From: Methylomonas paludis
Lineage (GTDB): Bacteria; Pseudomonadota; Gammaproteobacteria; Methylococcales; Methylomonadaceae
Assembly: GCF_018734325.1 (NCBI RefSeq)
Contig: NZ_CP073754.1
Span: forward strand, 2,046,001-2,110,000
Direction: 5' to 3'
DNA: 64,000 nt
The notes under the pieces are model-generated. The model made no database searches. It saw nothing but the letters and a program-made list of their open reading frames with translations, and was not told the origin of the DNA. The number at the start of each line of letters is the position of its first letter. Within the stretch, counting starts at the first letter, position 1. The translations under genes and the position numbers were made by a program. This document shows positions 1-8,168 of this stretch, one piece after another.

Positions 1-1
1 G

Positions 2-745
2 GCCGCCGGACTTAGTGAAGAACAGGCCCTGATGAGAATATATGTGGTTGATGAGCACGGCCTTGTAGTTACCGAGCACACCCATGATGTATATAAACTA
101 CCTTTGGCACACTCGGTGGAAAGTTATAGTGACTGGAGTATAGCCGAGGGTAGGGTGCCAAGCTTAATGGAAGTTATGAATCATTGCCGACCGAGTATCT
201 TACTGGGCTTGACTGGCGTGGCAGGCTTATTTACGGAAGCAATGATCAGATCAATGGCAAAAAACCATTCCCAACCCATTATTTTCCCCTTATCGAATCC
301 GACCGCTAATTGCGAAGCTACTCCCCAAGATATTTTGAATTGGACTGAGGGCAGGGCGATCATCGCCACGGGTAGTCCGTTTGCCGATCAGGAATACCAG
401 GGCAAAACCTATCCAATCGGCCAAGGCAATAACGCTTTTATCTTTCCCGGGTTGGGTTTTGCTGCGGTACTGGGTGAATGTAGCCGTATCAGCGATGCCA
501 TGGTGCTGGAATCTGCTTATGCGCTGACGGATTATGTTAGCGAAAACTGCTTGGCACATGGTCTGATATTTCCACCTGTAGCGAAACTTAAAGATGTCAG
601 TTTGCAAGTGACCACCCGAGTGCTGGCCAAGGCACTGGAAGATGGTTCTGCCACTCGTCAGGATTTAAACGGCATTGATCTGGAAAGTTATGTCAAAGCC
701 CATTCCTGGCAAGCTAAACATTTGCCGTTCAAATATATGGCTTAG
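2..745 (+). CDS. maeA: NAD(P)-dependent malic enzyme, C-terminal part (5' end outside window)
   Basis: Malic enzyme oxidatively decarboxylates malate to pyruvate in the cytoplasm. The reading frame is open from base 2 and has no start in the window, so about 247 C-terminal residues of a protein usually 540-570 long are present. An internal ATG at base 32 is not the real start because the family sequence GLSEEQA precedes it. Visible family motifs are the NAD-domain stretch SILLGLTGVAGLFTEAMI, then PIIFPLSNPT, the EATPQDILNWTEGRA segment, IATGSPF, and GQGNNAFIFPGLGFA near the end. The order and spacing match the large-subunit bacterial malic enzymes (MaeA/SfcA type). Choosing NAD over NADP is not possible from this part. 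A strong terminator follows directly. Confidence 0.9.
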   Translation, partial: AAGLSEEQALMRIYVVDEHGLVVTEHTHDVYKLPLAHSVESYSDWSIAEGRVPSLMEVMNHCRPSILLGLTGVAGLFTEAMIRSMAKNHSQPIIFPLSNPTANCEATPQDILNWTEGRAIIATGSPFADQEYQGKTYPIGQGNNAFIFPGLGFAAVLGECSRISDAMVLESAYALTDYVSENCLAHGLIFPPVAKLKDVSLQVTTRVLAKALEDGSATRQDLNGIDLESYVKAHSWQAKHLPFKYMA

Positions 746-766
746 CCAAATTGGCTGATTGCAGAA

Positions 767-798
767 AAAAACAGCATTGCTGCGCCAATGCTGTTTTT
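767..798 (+). terminator. Rho-independent terminator of the malic enzyme gene
   Basis: A perfect 13-bp inverted repeat (aaaaacagcattg / caatgctgttttt) with a 6-base loop lies 21 bases after the malic enzyme stop and ends in five T. The A-run on the left arm would also let it work for minus-strand transcripts coming from the gene at 909-1352. Confidence 0.85.
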
Positions 799-908
799 GA
801 TTAAGCTATCGATTATTTAACATAATATACATTATGCGAAGTCATTGATACATTCCAAACCGACACCATGCCTTTGCCGCATGCATCCACTCGCCATAAA
901 TCTCCAAA

Positions 909-1352
909 TCAAACCACAGTTTGATGACCGGAATCAAGCTGTTCACGCCGACAATCATCGGCCAGTTTCCATTCATGATCGACAGGTCTTTTGATCCACA
1001 AGTCTCGCCAAGCATTGCGATTGCTTTGAGTAATTGTGTTTGCCAACTGCCCAGGAGAAATTGATTTACCCTGGTAAATAATTGCATCACTTTCCACTTT
1101 GGCATAAAAATAAGTGCCTCTGTACTGCATGCGAATTTGGGTTTTCTCTGGTAGGAACAAACTCTTCCATTGATAGCCACGGCCATCTGTCGCCATTAAA
1201 AGTTCCGGCTTCCAACTGGCATTATCCATCCAGTAGTCAATAGCCAAAGCCACCATATCCACTGGATCGCGTGGGTCTTGGTTATTTTGAAGAAAATCAG
1301 CCAAATCAAGAAATTGATGAGTGGGAATTGGTACTGAAATATAGGTTTTCAT
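909..1352 (-). CDS. Conserved hypothetical protein, possible RAMA-like domain; may be truncated by a nonsense codon
   Basis: The 147-residue product (MKTYISVPIPTHQF...) is soluble, with no signal or membrane segment. Residues about 75-125 contain YRGTYFYAKVESDAIIYQGK, SISPGQLANTIT and NAWRDLWIK. This resembles the RAMA fold found on restriction and methylase proteins (a glycine-containing strand, 'SP' helix, N-x-W-x-x-W ending), but I call that only as a possibility. The ATG at 1352 is preceded by an AT-rich promoter-like region. The in-frame TGA at 909-911 is followed by 31 more codons (FGDLWRVDACGKG...) to a TAA at 813-815, and these look protein-like, so the annotated C-terminus may be the result of a Trp-to-stop mutation. 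It is transcribed toward the malic enzyme gene. Confidence 0.6.
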   Translation of the reverse strand: MKTYISVPIPTHQFLDLADFLQNNQDPRDPVDMVALAIDYWMDNASWKPELLMATDGRGYQWKSLFLPEKTQIRMQYRGTYFYAKVESDAIIYQGKSISPGQLANTITQSNRNAWRDLWIKRPVDHEWKLADDCRREQLDSGHQTVV

Positions 1353-1640
1353 GCTTATAAACTCTCTAGTGCTTTAAATAAAGTATATTTCAGCTAACAC
1401 GAAACATCAAGCTTTAAATAGTATAAAAAAGTAAATTTAAGCACATAAAAGTAGTGCGTCAGGAATAGCCATAACCTAAGGCGGATCTGGCTTTCGCCTG
1501 CCATGATGTTCCTAAGACGAAGCTATTGCTGCGAATGATTGAGGCTTGCGTAAAATTCAAACTGCCGCTTAACCTGCCAAGAAGATCGAAGCTGATTGTG
1601 ATGGGGTAAATGTATTCCGATAGCCGAACTTAATAAATAA
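1353..1640. other. Intergenic region without a recognisable gene
   Basis: This is AT-rich sequence upstream of two divergently transcribed genes. A short open plus-strand stretch at about 1500-1610 reads CHDVPKTKLLLRMIEACV, but I recognise no family and see no start. It could be a gene remnant. Confidence 0.4.
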
Positions 1641-1658
1641 AATAATAATATTATTATT
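1641..1658. promoter_or_regulatory. 18-bp AT-only palindrome, candidate operator for the KfrA-like gene
   Basis: The sequence aataataatattattatt is a perfect palindrome 77 bases before the KfrA-like start codon. KfrA of IncP plasmids represses its own promoter by binding an inverted repeat, so an autoregulatory operator is a reasonable inference. AT-rich palindromes also arise by chance. Confidence 0.4.
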
Positions 1659-1734
1659 TAAAATAATGTCAATAATACGTTATCATATTATTAAATCTTA
1701 TAGGGCGTCTATCAAGAAATACGGAGTTAACACC

Positions 1735-2712
1735 ATGATTGACCATGACATTGCCAGCGAAGCCCGAACACGGGTTTTTGAAACAGCAACTGCAATTTAT
1801 GAGGGGAACGGAAAATCAAAGCTTCCTACGGTTGACCAGGTGCGCCGATCTGCGCGAGTGGATATGAATGCGGCAAGTGCGTTAATGAGGGAATGGCGCC
1901 GCAATCTGCTTGGCGAGGTGAAAACAGTGACAGTATCAATTCCGGAAGGATTGAATAGTGCGTCTACAAATTTGATTAGTGAGCTATGGTGTAAAGCCCA
2001 GGCGCTAGCCAACGAGGCTATAAGAGCGGCAGAAAGCGCTTGGCATGTTGAAAGAGCTGAAATGGAATTCATGCGCGAGGAACTAGCGACCGCCTATGAG
2101 CTGCAGGAAACCGAAGTTGAACGATTGGTAACCGCTAATCATGATTTAGAAAACCAAATTCAGCTGCTACTCGAAAAACATGAACATTTTGCAGATGCTG
2201 AAAAAATAGCACAAGAAAGTCTGATTTTGGAAATTGAGAACTTAAAGAATGATCGAAAGGATTTATTGAGCATGTTATCGAATTCAAAAGATGAGGCAGC
2301 CAATAGAACTAAAATAATTGCCGATATCGAACAGGAATTAAAACAATGCCGGGAAGATGGAGATCAGGCGAGACTAGAAACCGCTAAGCTAAGCGGAAAA
2401 ATTGAGGGAATGAAGCAATCTATTGCGAATTTAAACGATGAATTACAAAATAAAAATAAAATCAATGAGGATATTGAGCTGGAACTGAAACAATGCCGGG
2501 CAGAAAGAGATCAGACCAGACTAGAAACCGCTAATCTAGCCGGGAAAATCGAGGGCATGCAGCAAGCTATGGAACAACTAGATGTTAAGATGCTGGCAAA
2601 TACTATAAACGCCCTACCCTTACATAATGTTAACGATGAACCGAAGGCCAAAAAAAGCCCGAAAAAACTAATAGTGAAACAGACGAAGGACGTGGGCGAA
2701 AGACCGGGATGA
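1735..2712 (+). CDS. KfrA-type DNA-binding protein with long coiled coil
   Basis: The start chosen is the ATG at 1735 because cggag lies nine bases upstream; an in-frame ATG at 1666 has no such site. The 325-residue product begins with a KfrA_N-like helix-turn-helix region (residues about 1-115: ARTRVFETATAIYEG, LPTVDQVRRSARVDMN, SALMREWRR), followed by a continuous alpha-helical coiled coil (about 115-305) rich in E, K, Q and L, and a basic tail (KKSPKKLIVK). KfrA proteins are plasmid-encoded repressors or nucleoid-like proteins that multimerise through the coiled coil and help plasmid maintenance. Here it stands alone on what seems to be chromosome, so it may be a plasmid or island relic. 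The coiled coil contains an internal duplication. Confidence 0.75.
   Translation: MIDHDIASEARTRVFETATAIYEGNGKSKLPTVDQVRRSARVDMNAASALMREWRRNLLGEVKTVTVSIPEGLNSASTNLISELWCKAQALANEAIRAAESAWHVERAEMEFMREELATAYELQETEVERLVTANHDLENQIQLLLEKHEHFADAEKIAQESLILEIENLKNDRKDLLSMLSNSKDEAANRTKIIADIEQELKQCREDGDQARLETAKLSGKIEGMKQSIANLNDELQNKNKINEDIELELKQCRAERDQTRLETANLAGKIEGMQQAMEQLDVKMLANTINALPLHNVNDEPKAKKSPKKLIVKQTKDVGERPG
2323..2565 (+). repeat. Internal 147-nt duplication in the KfrA-like coiled coil
   Basis: Bases 2323-2418 and 2470-2565 are near-copies exactly 147 nt (49 codons, seven heptads) apart. Both encode an ELKQCR...ARLETA-like segment then GKIEGM. The multiple of seven codons keeps the coiled-coil register. 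Confidence 0.85.
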
Positions 2713-2744
2713 TAAATTTTCCGTAGATAATCCAAGTAATTTTT

Positions 2745-2774
2745 ATTCGTATGGAGTGAGTACTCCATACGAAT
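2745..2774. terminator. Hairpin between convergent genes
   Basis: A perfect 13-bp inverted repeat (attcgtatggagt / actccatacgaat) with loop gagt lies between the ends of the convergent KfrA-like gene and TPS transporter gene. It lacks a good T-tract on either strand, so it is a likely but imperfect shared transcription end. Confidence 0.55.
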
Positions 2775-2783
2775 GCTTATCCA

Positions 2784-4415
2784 TTAGAACTCATACACTA
2801 CACGGAAATCCACCCGTTGCTGGCCAACCAATACATGGCCCGATGATGTTGGGCTGCCTTGCTGGTAAATAGGATAACTCCAATCAAACTCGCCCAGCAG
2901 ATGTTTAAACCACTGGGTACGCAAACCTACCCCGGTAGATGCCAGATGGGTGGTGGATGATGTGGGGGCAATCGGGGCCATGGTCCACAAATTTGCCCAG
3001 TCAAAGAATGTCAGCACACGTAAGTTCTGAGCAGACTCCCAGTCTTTGGCCAACAGCTTGGGACTATGCAGTTCGATCGACAGATTGACACCCTGATCAG
3101 CCAACACCTGAGTTTGATGATAACCACGTACACTCAACGGACCACCAGCCGAGAACTGTTCATTACTGATCAGACGCGACATACTACCCTGGCCCTGAGC
3201 GCGGGTCTGCAGCCGGAAATCCAGCGGCAACACATGTTGATGGCGAAAATCACCGGTCAGATAGAAAAAGTCAGGTGTAGCGCCGGTACGCTTTATATTG
3301 AATTCATTGGGATCGTTACCCAATATCCGCAAGCCATAATTAGCGGTCAGATTCAATGTCGTTGTGGAAACCTCGTCTCGCCAACTGCCGTCAAATCCGG
3401 TGACAAAACGGGTATATTGAATTTTGGTCTTACCGGTATCCTGACCCAATAAATTCACAGCCTGATCGAAATCCTTATAATCAAGACCCGCTGTCAAAGA
3501 ATGAGTAACACCACCTTCACTAAACAATGGCTTAACCAGTCTGGCGCCGATAATCGAACCAGTACCAACCACAGTGGTGCCGCCAACACTGGCACCTAAC
3601 TGGGTATTGGAACTAATGTTAATGCCGTATAAAGCCAATCGGGTGTCAAAAAAACCGGTGGGCAAAACATAAGTACCAGACCAGACATCTAATTGATTGC
3701 TGACCTCGGGTGCGAGCTGATATTGCACTGAGGCGCTATGATATTTTTGCCAAAGATTATCATAACGTAACGAACCTATTAAGCGGGTGTAAGAAGTATT
3801 GCTGGTATTGCGGCTGTTCATCTCCACACTACCATGTAAAGGCACAGCATCCTTAACTTTGAGTTCTACCTCCATCTGGCCCGGCGTAGATCCGGCCCGG
3901 AATACCGGAGTGACAGTGCGATCAGGAGCCTGCTGAGCTAAAGTGGTCATTTGATTTTGTACGGTCGGCATATGCGGCACCACACCTTCAGCCAAAGCCG
4001 GCACCGACTCACGGATTTTACCCAGTGCATAATAGCGGGCACCGGTAATATGCTGAGTCTCAATGCGGCCTTCCAGCACATTGATCTGTACCCTGCCCTC
4101 AGCATTGATATCCTGCTCTGGAATCGCTACCACTACTGTAGGATAACCGGCTTTACGATAGGCTTCTTCCAACGCCACCCGTGCTTTCTCGACATCATCA
4201 ACGGTTTTTTCCGGACCTAAAAATGGATATACCGTACGTTCCAGGGTTTCATCATCCAGTACGGTATTACCGTCTATCTGAAAATCCAGCACATCAAACA
4301 CCGGGTTTGCGGCAGCGGCCGGTGCAGCAGGTGGTACCGCATTATCAGCAGCCATAGCCGGGGTATGATTCAAGCAGAGTAATGCCAAGGCAGCCGGCAA
4401 ACACTTCAACTTCAT
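2784..4415 (-). CDS. Two-partner secretion transporter, ShlB/FhaC/HecB family (TpsB)
   Basis: This outer-membrane Omp85-superfamily protein should carry the large haemagglutinin-like exoprotein (10678-21402) from periplasm to surface. The 543 residues show a signal peptide (cleavage near AMA|ADN, residue 22), an Ala/Pro linker (about 24-36), a POTRA region starting VLDFQIDGNTVLDDETLE (about 40-115) with a second POTRA-like segment including INVLEGRIE, and a C-terminal beta barrel. The family's L6-loop motif is present as GGPLSVRGYHQ at about residue 430, and the chain ends in aromatic F (VVYEF), as outer-membrane proteins do. Its start overlaps the stop of the coiled-coil gene by ATGA, indicating coupling. 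It is the last gene of the minus-strand cluster; length and architecture are normal for the family. Confidence 0.9.
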   Translation of the reverse strand: MKLKCLPAALALLCLNHTPAMAADNAVPPAAPAAAANPVFDVLDFQIDGNTVLDDETLERTVYPFLGPEKTVDDVEKARVALEEAYRKAGYPTVVVAIPEQDINAEGRVQINVLEGRIETQHITGARYYALGKIRESVPALAEGVVPHMPTVQNQMTTLAQQAPDRTVTPVFRAGSTPGQMEVELKVKDAVPLHGSVEMNSRNTSNTSYTRLIGSLRYDNLWQKYHSASVQYQLAPEVSNQLDVWSGTYVLPTGFFDTRLALYGINISSNTQLGASVGGTTVVGTGSIIGARLVKPLFSEGGVTHSLTAGLDYKDFDQAVNLLGQDTGKTKIQYTRFVTGFDGSWRDEVSTTTLNLTANYGLRILGNDPNEFNIKRTGATPDFFYLTGDFRHQHVLPLDFRLQTRAQGQGSMSRLISNEQFSAGGPLSVRGYHQTQVLADQGVNLSIELHSPKLLAKDWESAQNLRVLTFFDWANLWTMAPIAPTSSTTHLASTGVGLRTQWFKHLLGEFDWSYPIYQQGSPTSSGHVLVGQQRVDFRVVYEF

Positions 4416-5128
4416 GGATTAGCCTCCGCAGCCGCTGGCGTCTCAACCGGCTGCTCCGCAGGGGCATCTGCAGCACTCTTGTCTTCGGCTGCTTTGAATG
4501 GAGTAATCTTCAATTGCTGCAATTTATAACGGTATTCCTCAGCCACAGACTCTGCTTCAATTTTGCCGATACCGGTCACTGAATCCAGTTCAAGCACATG
4601 CTGCCACAGACCTTTATCTTTATAACGAGCCAGTAAATCCTGATTCAGCTGACGTAATTCCTGATTACGGCTGGAACATTGATTAATCCAGGCCTCGCGC
4701 TCTTTAACAGCCTGTACCAGCAACTGATTATCAGCAAAAATTGAATTTGCCTTGCCAACCACATCATTATGCTTCTGTAACAAGGCCTGCTGGCGCTGGC
4801 GCTCCTGACCAAGTTGTGATTCCAGACTGGTTTTTACCGACTCCAGACCTGATTTATAGCGTTCTACTTCGCCCTGCAAAGGCTCGAGTTTTTTTACTGT
4901 GCTTTCCAAGGCTTTGAGCTTATCTTCCAACTGATTTTTATCGGCCAGCAAGGCGGTTTTTTCGGCTTCCAGAGCCGTTTTTTCCTGACTTAACTGGCGA
5001 ATCAGCCCCTGGGCTTTCTTAATTGCCGCGCCACCATCACCGGATTTGGGTTCACCGGCAAAAGCAGTGGTATTTGCCAGCAGTAACAGCCAGATAACTG
5101 GTCTCAAACAAACATGATTAAATATCAT
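4412..5128 (-). CDS. Exported coiled-coil protein of the TPS locus
   Basis: The 238-residue product has a signal peptide (hydrophobic VIWLLLLANTTAFA, cleavage near residue 24). A long coiled coil at about 35-125 holds repeated EKTALEAEKTALLADKNQ-type heptads. A Cys-containing region follows (INQCSSRNQELRQLNQDLL, about 145-165), and the tail is rich in Ala, Glu and Pro. I do not recognise a named family. It lies 8 bases after the porin gene and overlaps the transporter start, so it is almost certainly co-expressed and periplasmic. A role as a periplasmic spacer or chaperone for the exoprotein or porin is inference from position only. Confidence 0.7.
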   Translation of the reverse strand: MIFNHVCLRPVIWLLLLANTTAFAGEPKSGDGGAAIKKAQGLIRQLSQEKTALEAEKTALLADKNQLEDKLKALESTVKKLEPLQGEVERYKSGLESVKTSLESQLGQERQRQQALLQKHNDVVGKANSIFADNQLLVQAVKEREAWINQCSSRNQELRQLNQDLLARYKDKGLWQHVLELDSVTGIGKIEAESVAEEYRYKLQQLKITPFKAAEDKSAADAPAEQPVETPAAAEANP

Positions 5129-5136
5129 ACCTGGCC

Positions 5137-6954
5137 TCAGAAACGCGCATTCACATCGAGATTCAAGGTATCAACCGTATACTTTGGCCCATCAATAGCC
5201 TCAGTGCTATACCATTGCATATTCACCCAAGTATTCTTGGCCAAGCCATATTGAGTACCCACAACCCAACCTTTGGCATCAGTACCGCCATTATGGAACT
5301 GCGAATCAGTAAAGGCATCCAGCACTGCATCGCGCTGAATATACCGGTAAGCAAAATTCATATTCCAGTCGCCAAAGCGCATAATCTGCTGACGACCTAC
5401 ATCCAGCCGTACCTGAAACGCTGAGGTTCTAGGCGCAATATTTTTATGGAATTGTGCATAAATCTGCTGCTGATTAAAGCCCAGGTTGTTGGCATAATCT
5501 GCGGTGAGCAGTACATGGGTTTGACCACTATAGGTATAATCGTAAACAGCCGTGGCATTAAAAATCTTGAAGCCGGAAGCCAGACCAAACAAACAGCCTA
5601 CCGAATCGGTACAAACCGTACCATGTGCCGAGTTGATATCGGTAATCGCCACCATAGAGTTACCGCGTTGCATAAACTGTGGTGCCGTCCAGTCAAACTC
5701 ATGGCCAGTCCCGGTTGCCGAATTGTAACGACCGCTAATATTTTCAAAATCGTAATAGGAACCGGCAATATTGAAACGCGAACCACCAAACACCAACCAA
5801 TCCGCACCCAGCTGACCTGCGTACAACCATTTGGAGGTACTGGCAAAATTCACGCTTTGAATCGGGAATACACCCAAAGTCAAAAATACGCTGTCCGGGG
5901 TTTGCTGACCCTGATTAATCCCTACCCTACCTGTTGGATTGGCAGCTTTATAGCCACGCACCACCGGATCGTTTTCGTTCATATGGAAACGGAAACTGCC
6001 TGCCACCCCTTCAAAACTCAAATCGGGGTCAAACACCACATCAGTGGATAAAAATGGGTTAATAATCCGGCCACCGTACAAACTGAACCAGCTGGTTTTA
6101 TTGCTATCCAGATAATCGTATTGTAAATAGGAACGGTCAATTGCAAACTGATAAGACTGACCGGTATTACCCAAAGTCTGGTCGTTAGATACCGGGTTAT
6201 AAATATTACTGGTGGCAAACCGTACTCCAGCTTTCAGACCATCCGCGATATTGGCCTCAAAACCCAGCCGTAAGCGTTCCCGAATCAGTAACTGATTTTT
6301 AGTATTGTTCAGATAACCGTAATTAGGCCCATTAGGCGAACGACTGATAGCCGTAGTCAAACCCTGACCATTATTGCTATTCAAGCCAAATGCATTAATA
6401 TTCAGATAGTTATAGGCCGGAGCATTATTGTTGTCAAAAAAATTGTTTTGGAAACGCACTCTGGCATCAAAGGTGGGATGAATTGCAGACACCCATTCCG
6501 GTAATGCGCCCGGTACGCCCCAACCTTCAGATTTGGCGTCCTGTTTAACCTCCTGCACAACTTCACTTTTCAGCTCGGCTCGAACCTGATCGCGAATCTC
6601 TTTTTTTACAAACTCAGGTATATAACTGACGTGCTTGCTTTTTAGAGCATTTTTAGGCTGCCCAGCCGCGTCAACTCCTTCAACACCAGCAGCCTCAGGC
6701 GCCAAACCCGGTTTAGCATTGGCTGCTTGCGGCGACTGGCTGGCGTCCTCCGTGCTGGCCGCCTCCTGTTGAGCCGCAGTCACCAAGCCGGAAGCTTCTT
6801 GTTGATTAATCACGCCGCGCTGCACCAGCAGATCAACCAGATTAACAAAAGTCGATTTTTTGACTTTGAGAATTTCCTCGGCCTGCTCAGCGTTAGCATT
6901 TGCCAACCAGGTGCCGGCGGCCAGCAACAGCAGAGTTTTACTTACAGTTTTCAT
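5137..6954 (-). CDS. Putative outer-membrane porin
   Basis: The 605-residue product has a signal peptide (MKTVSKTLLLLAAGTWLANANA, cut near residue 22) and a helical segment (EEILKVKKSTFVNLVDLLV, QRGVINQQEA) before a 'VKKEIRDQV' linker. From about residue 150 it is a beta-rich, aromatic-rich barrel that ends LNLDVNARF with a terminal Phe. This layout fits the family annotated as 'putative porin' (Porin_5-like). It would sit in the outer membrane. Being placed between the TonB-like protein and the transporter suggests it serves the same secretion or uptake module, for example as the TonB-linked outer-membrane partner, although no TonB-box or plug domain is visible. A terminator-like hairpin upstream may separate it from tonB. 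Confidence 0.75.
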   Translation of the reverse strand: MKTVSKTLLLLAAGTWLANANAEQAEEILKVKKSTFVNLVDLLVQRGVINQQEASGLVTAAQQEAASTEDASQSPQAANAKPGLAPEAAGVEGVDAAGQPKNALKSKHVSYIPEFVKKEIRDQVRAELKSEVVQEVKQDAKSEGWGVPGALPEWVSAIHPTFDARVRFQNNFFDNNNAPAYNYLNINAFGLNSNNGQGLTTAISRSPNGPNYGYLNNTKNQLLIRERLRLGFEANIADGLKAGVRFATSNIYNPVSNDQTLGNTGQSYQFAIDRSYLQYDYLDSNKTSWFSLYGGRIINPFLSTDVVFDPDLSFEGVAGSFRFHMNENDPVVRGYKAANPTGRVGINQGQQTPDSVFLTLGVFPIQSVNFASTSKWLYAGQLGADWLVFGGSRFNIAGSYYDFENISGRYNSATGTGHEFDWTAPQFMQRGNSMVAITDINSAHGTVCTDSVGCLFGLASGFKIFNATAVYDYTYSGQTHVLLTADYANNLGFNQQQIYAQFHKNIAPRTSAFQVRLDVGRQQIMRFGDWNMNFAYRYIQRDAVLDAFTDSQFHNGGTDAKGWVVGTQYGLAKNTWVNMQWYSTEAIDGPKYTVDTLNLDVNARF

Positions 6955-6997
6955 GTATTTACTTAAAAAACGAAAAAAATGGGATAACTATTAACCT

Positions 6998-7027
6998 AAA
7001 AAGCATGATAGCCAGACTGACATGCTT
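6998..7027 (-). terminator. Terminator or attenuator between the tonB-like and porin genes
   Basis: On the minus strand aagcatg pairs with catgctt over a 13-base loop and is followed by a short T-run (complement of aaaaa at 6998-7002). The stem is only 7 bp, so partial termination is more likely than a full stop. Confidence 0.45.
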
Positions 7028-7028
7028 G

Positions 7029-7059
7029 ATTCCGTGTGCAACCCGGCAGCCAACGGAAT
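7029..7059. repeat. 7-bp inverted repeat upstream of the hairpin
   Basis: attccgt (7029-7035) and acggaat (7053-7059) flank a GC-rich 17-base stretch just after the tonB-like stop. It could be an alternative hairpin to the terminator at 6998-7027. Confidence 0.4.
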
Positions 7060-7078
7060 GGGTATTTTTGGGTAGCAA

Positions 7079-7750
7079 TTAAATCCGCGCCGTTAAACGT
7101 ATCCTGATCGGCTGCGGCATATTTTCAGGCGGCAGCTTACCGATACTGGCCTTGATCCTGGGTAATGCCGCACGGATAGCCTGATCGACATCGGCCTTAC
7201 CGCTACCGGACGATAACTCACTGCGTTGAAAATGCCCTTCTGCATCCACCCAGACATCAATTTCCACGGTATAACTGGATTTGGCTGCCGGCGTATCGGC
7301 TAGCAAATCCTGCAAACTGTCTTCAAGCTGCCGCTTAACCTGACCGCCGTACCAAATGATTGAATTACCGCCGCCGCCACCTAAAATGGAACGGCCACCC
7401 TTGTGCGCAGCCAAACCAAAAGCATCGGAACCGGCGGCACCTTCGGCATCCAGCCCCAGTTCGGCCGCCGGCGGCTCATCCGCTTGTTCCGGGGTGGGCT
7501 CCGGTTCCTGCTCAGGCTGAGGTTCTTCTATCTTTTCTTCCTTCACTTCCGGCTCAGGCGGCTTCTGTTCAGGCGGCGGCGGTGGCGGAGGCGGCGGCTG
7601 GATCATGGTAATCTGCTGCACCACTTTTTTGGTTTGCGGCCCTTTATGAAAAAAATCTTTCAATAAATACACTGCCACAAACACCAACAATGCAGCCGCA
7701 ATTCCCAGCAGCACCGGCAACCGGCGCAACCACGCATACTTATTTCTCAT
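7079..7750 (-). CDS. TonB-like energy transducer
   Basis: TonB proteins span the inner membrane and periplasm and pass energy from ExbB/ExbD to outer-membrane partners. The 223 residues show one N-terminal membrane segment (PVLLGIAAALLVFVAVYLL, about 12-30), a proline stretch (PPPPPPPPP, about 52-60) and a Pro/Glu-rich extended spacer to about residue 92. A Gly-rich stretch (SILGGGGGNSIIWYGG) comes next, then a TonB C-terminal domain (about 150-223) including DVWVDAEGHFQRSEL and IRAALPRI. The gene starts 10 bases after exbD in the same operon. Together with the ExbB fusion and ExbD it forms a complete, dedicated Ton motor for this locus. Confidence 0.85.
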   Translation of the reverse strand: MRNKYAWLRRLPVLLGIAAALLVFVAVYLLKDFFHKGPQTKKVVQQITMIQPPPPPPPPPEQKPPEPEVKEEKIEEPQPEQEPEPTPEQADEPPAAELGLDAEGAAGSDAFGLAAHKGGRSILGGGGGNSIIWYGGQVKRQLEDSLQDLLADTPAAKSSYTVEIDVWVDAEGHFQRSELSSGSGKADVDQAIRAALPRIKASIGKLPPENMPQPIRIRLTARI

Positions 7751-7760
7751 AAAATACCGG

Positions 7761-8165
7761 CTACTTCACCAATTTCTGGGTAACCAGACCCAACTGACTG
7801 ATCTGTAAACGCGTTACCACATCCAACACATCTATCACTTTCTGATATTGGACACTGGCATCCGCCTTGACCACCACCGGCAAATCCGGAACTGCCGCCT
7901 TAAACTGCGCCAACCGGGTTTCCAACTCCTGAACCGAAACCGGATAGGTATCCAGATAAATGGTGCCATCCGGTGTGATTGAAATCGCTTTGGTTTTAGG
8001 CTTGGATAAAGATGGCGTACTGCTGGCCTTAGGTAAATTAACGGTAATACCCTGTACTGTGGCAGTGGTCATAATGATAAAAATCAGCAGCAGTACATAG
8101 GCCACATCCAGCATTGGGGTGATATTGATATCATCGTAAACCTTCTCTTCCGACTCGACTTTCAT
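7761..8165 (-). CDS. exbD: Biopolymer transport protein ExbD/TolR family
   Basis: The 134-residue inner-membrane protein has the family signature INITPMLDVAYVLLLIFII at about 13-31, with the membrane Asp20 needed for proton use. A periplasmic domain follows (PKASSTPSLSKPKTKAISIT..., VVVKADASVQYQKVIDVLD). It starts 3 bases after the ExbB-fusion stop and is followed by the TonB-like gene, so stoichiometric co-expression is expected. Length is normal for ExbD. Confidence 0.93.
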   Translation of the reverse strand: MKVESEEKVYDDINITPMLDVAYVLLLIFIIMTTATVQGITVNLPKASSTPSLSKPKTKAISITPDGTIYLDTYPVSVQELETRLAQFKAAVPDLPVVVKADASVQYQKVIDVLDVVTRLQISQLGLVTQKLVK

Positions 8166-8168
8166 GGT

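Noticed and set aside
842-1186. 114-codon minus-strand frame
   Set aside because: It overlaps the better 147-codon gene in another frame and has no family sequence or ribosome site.
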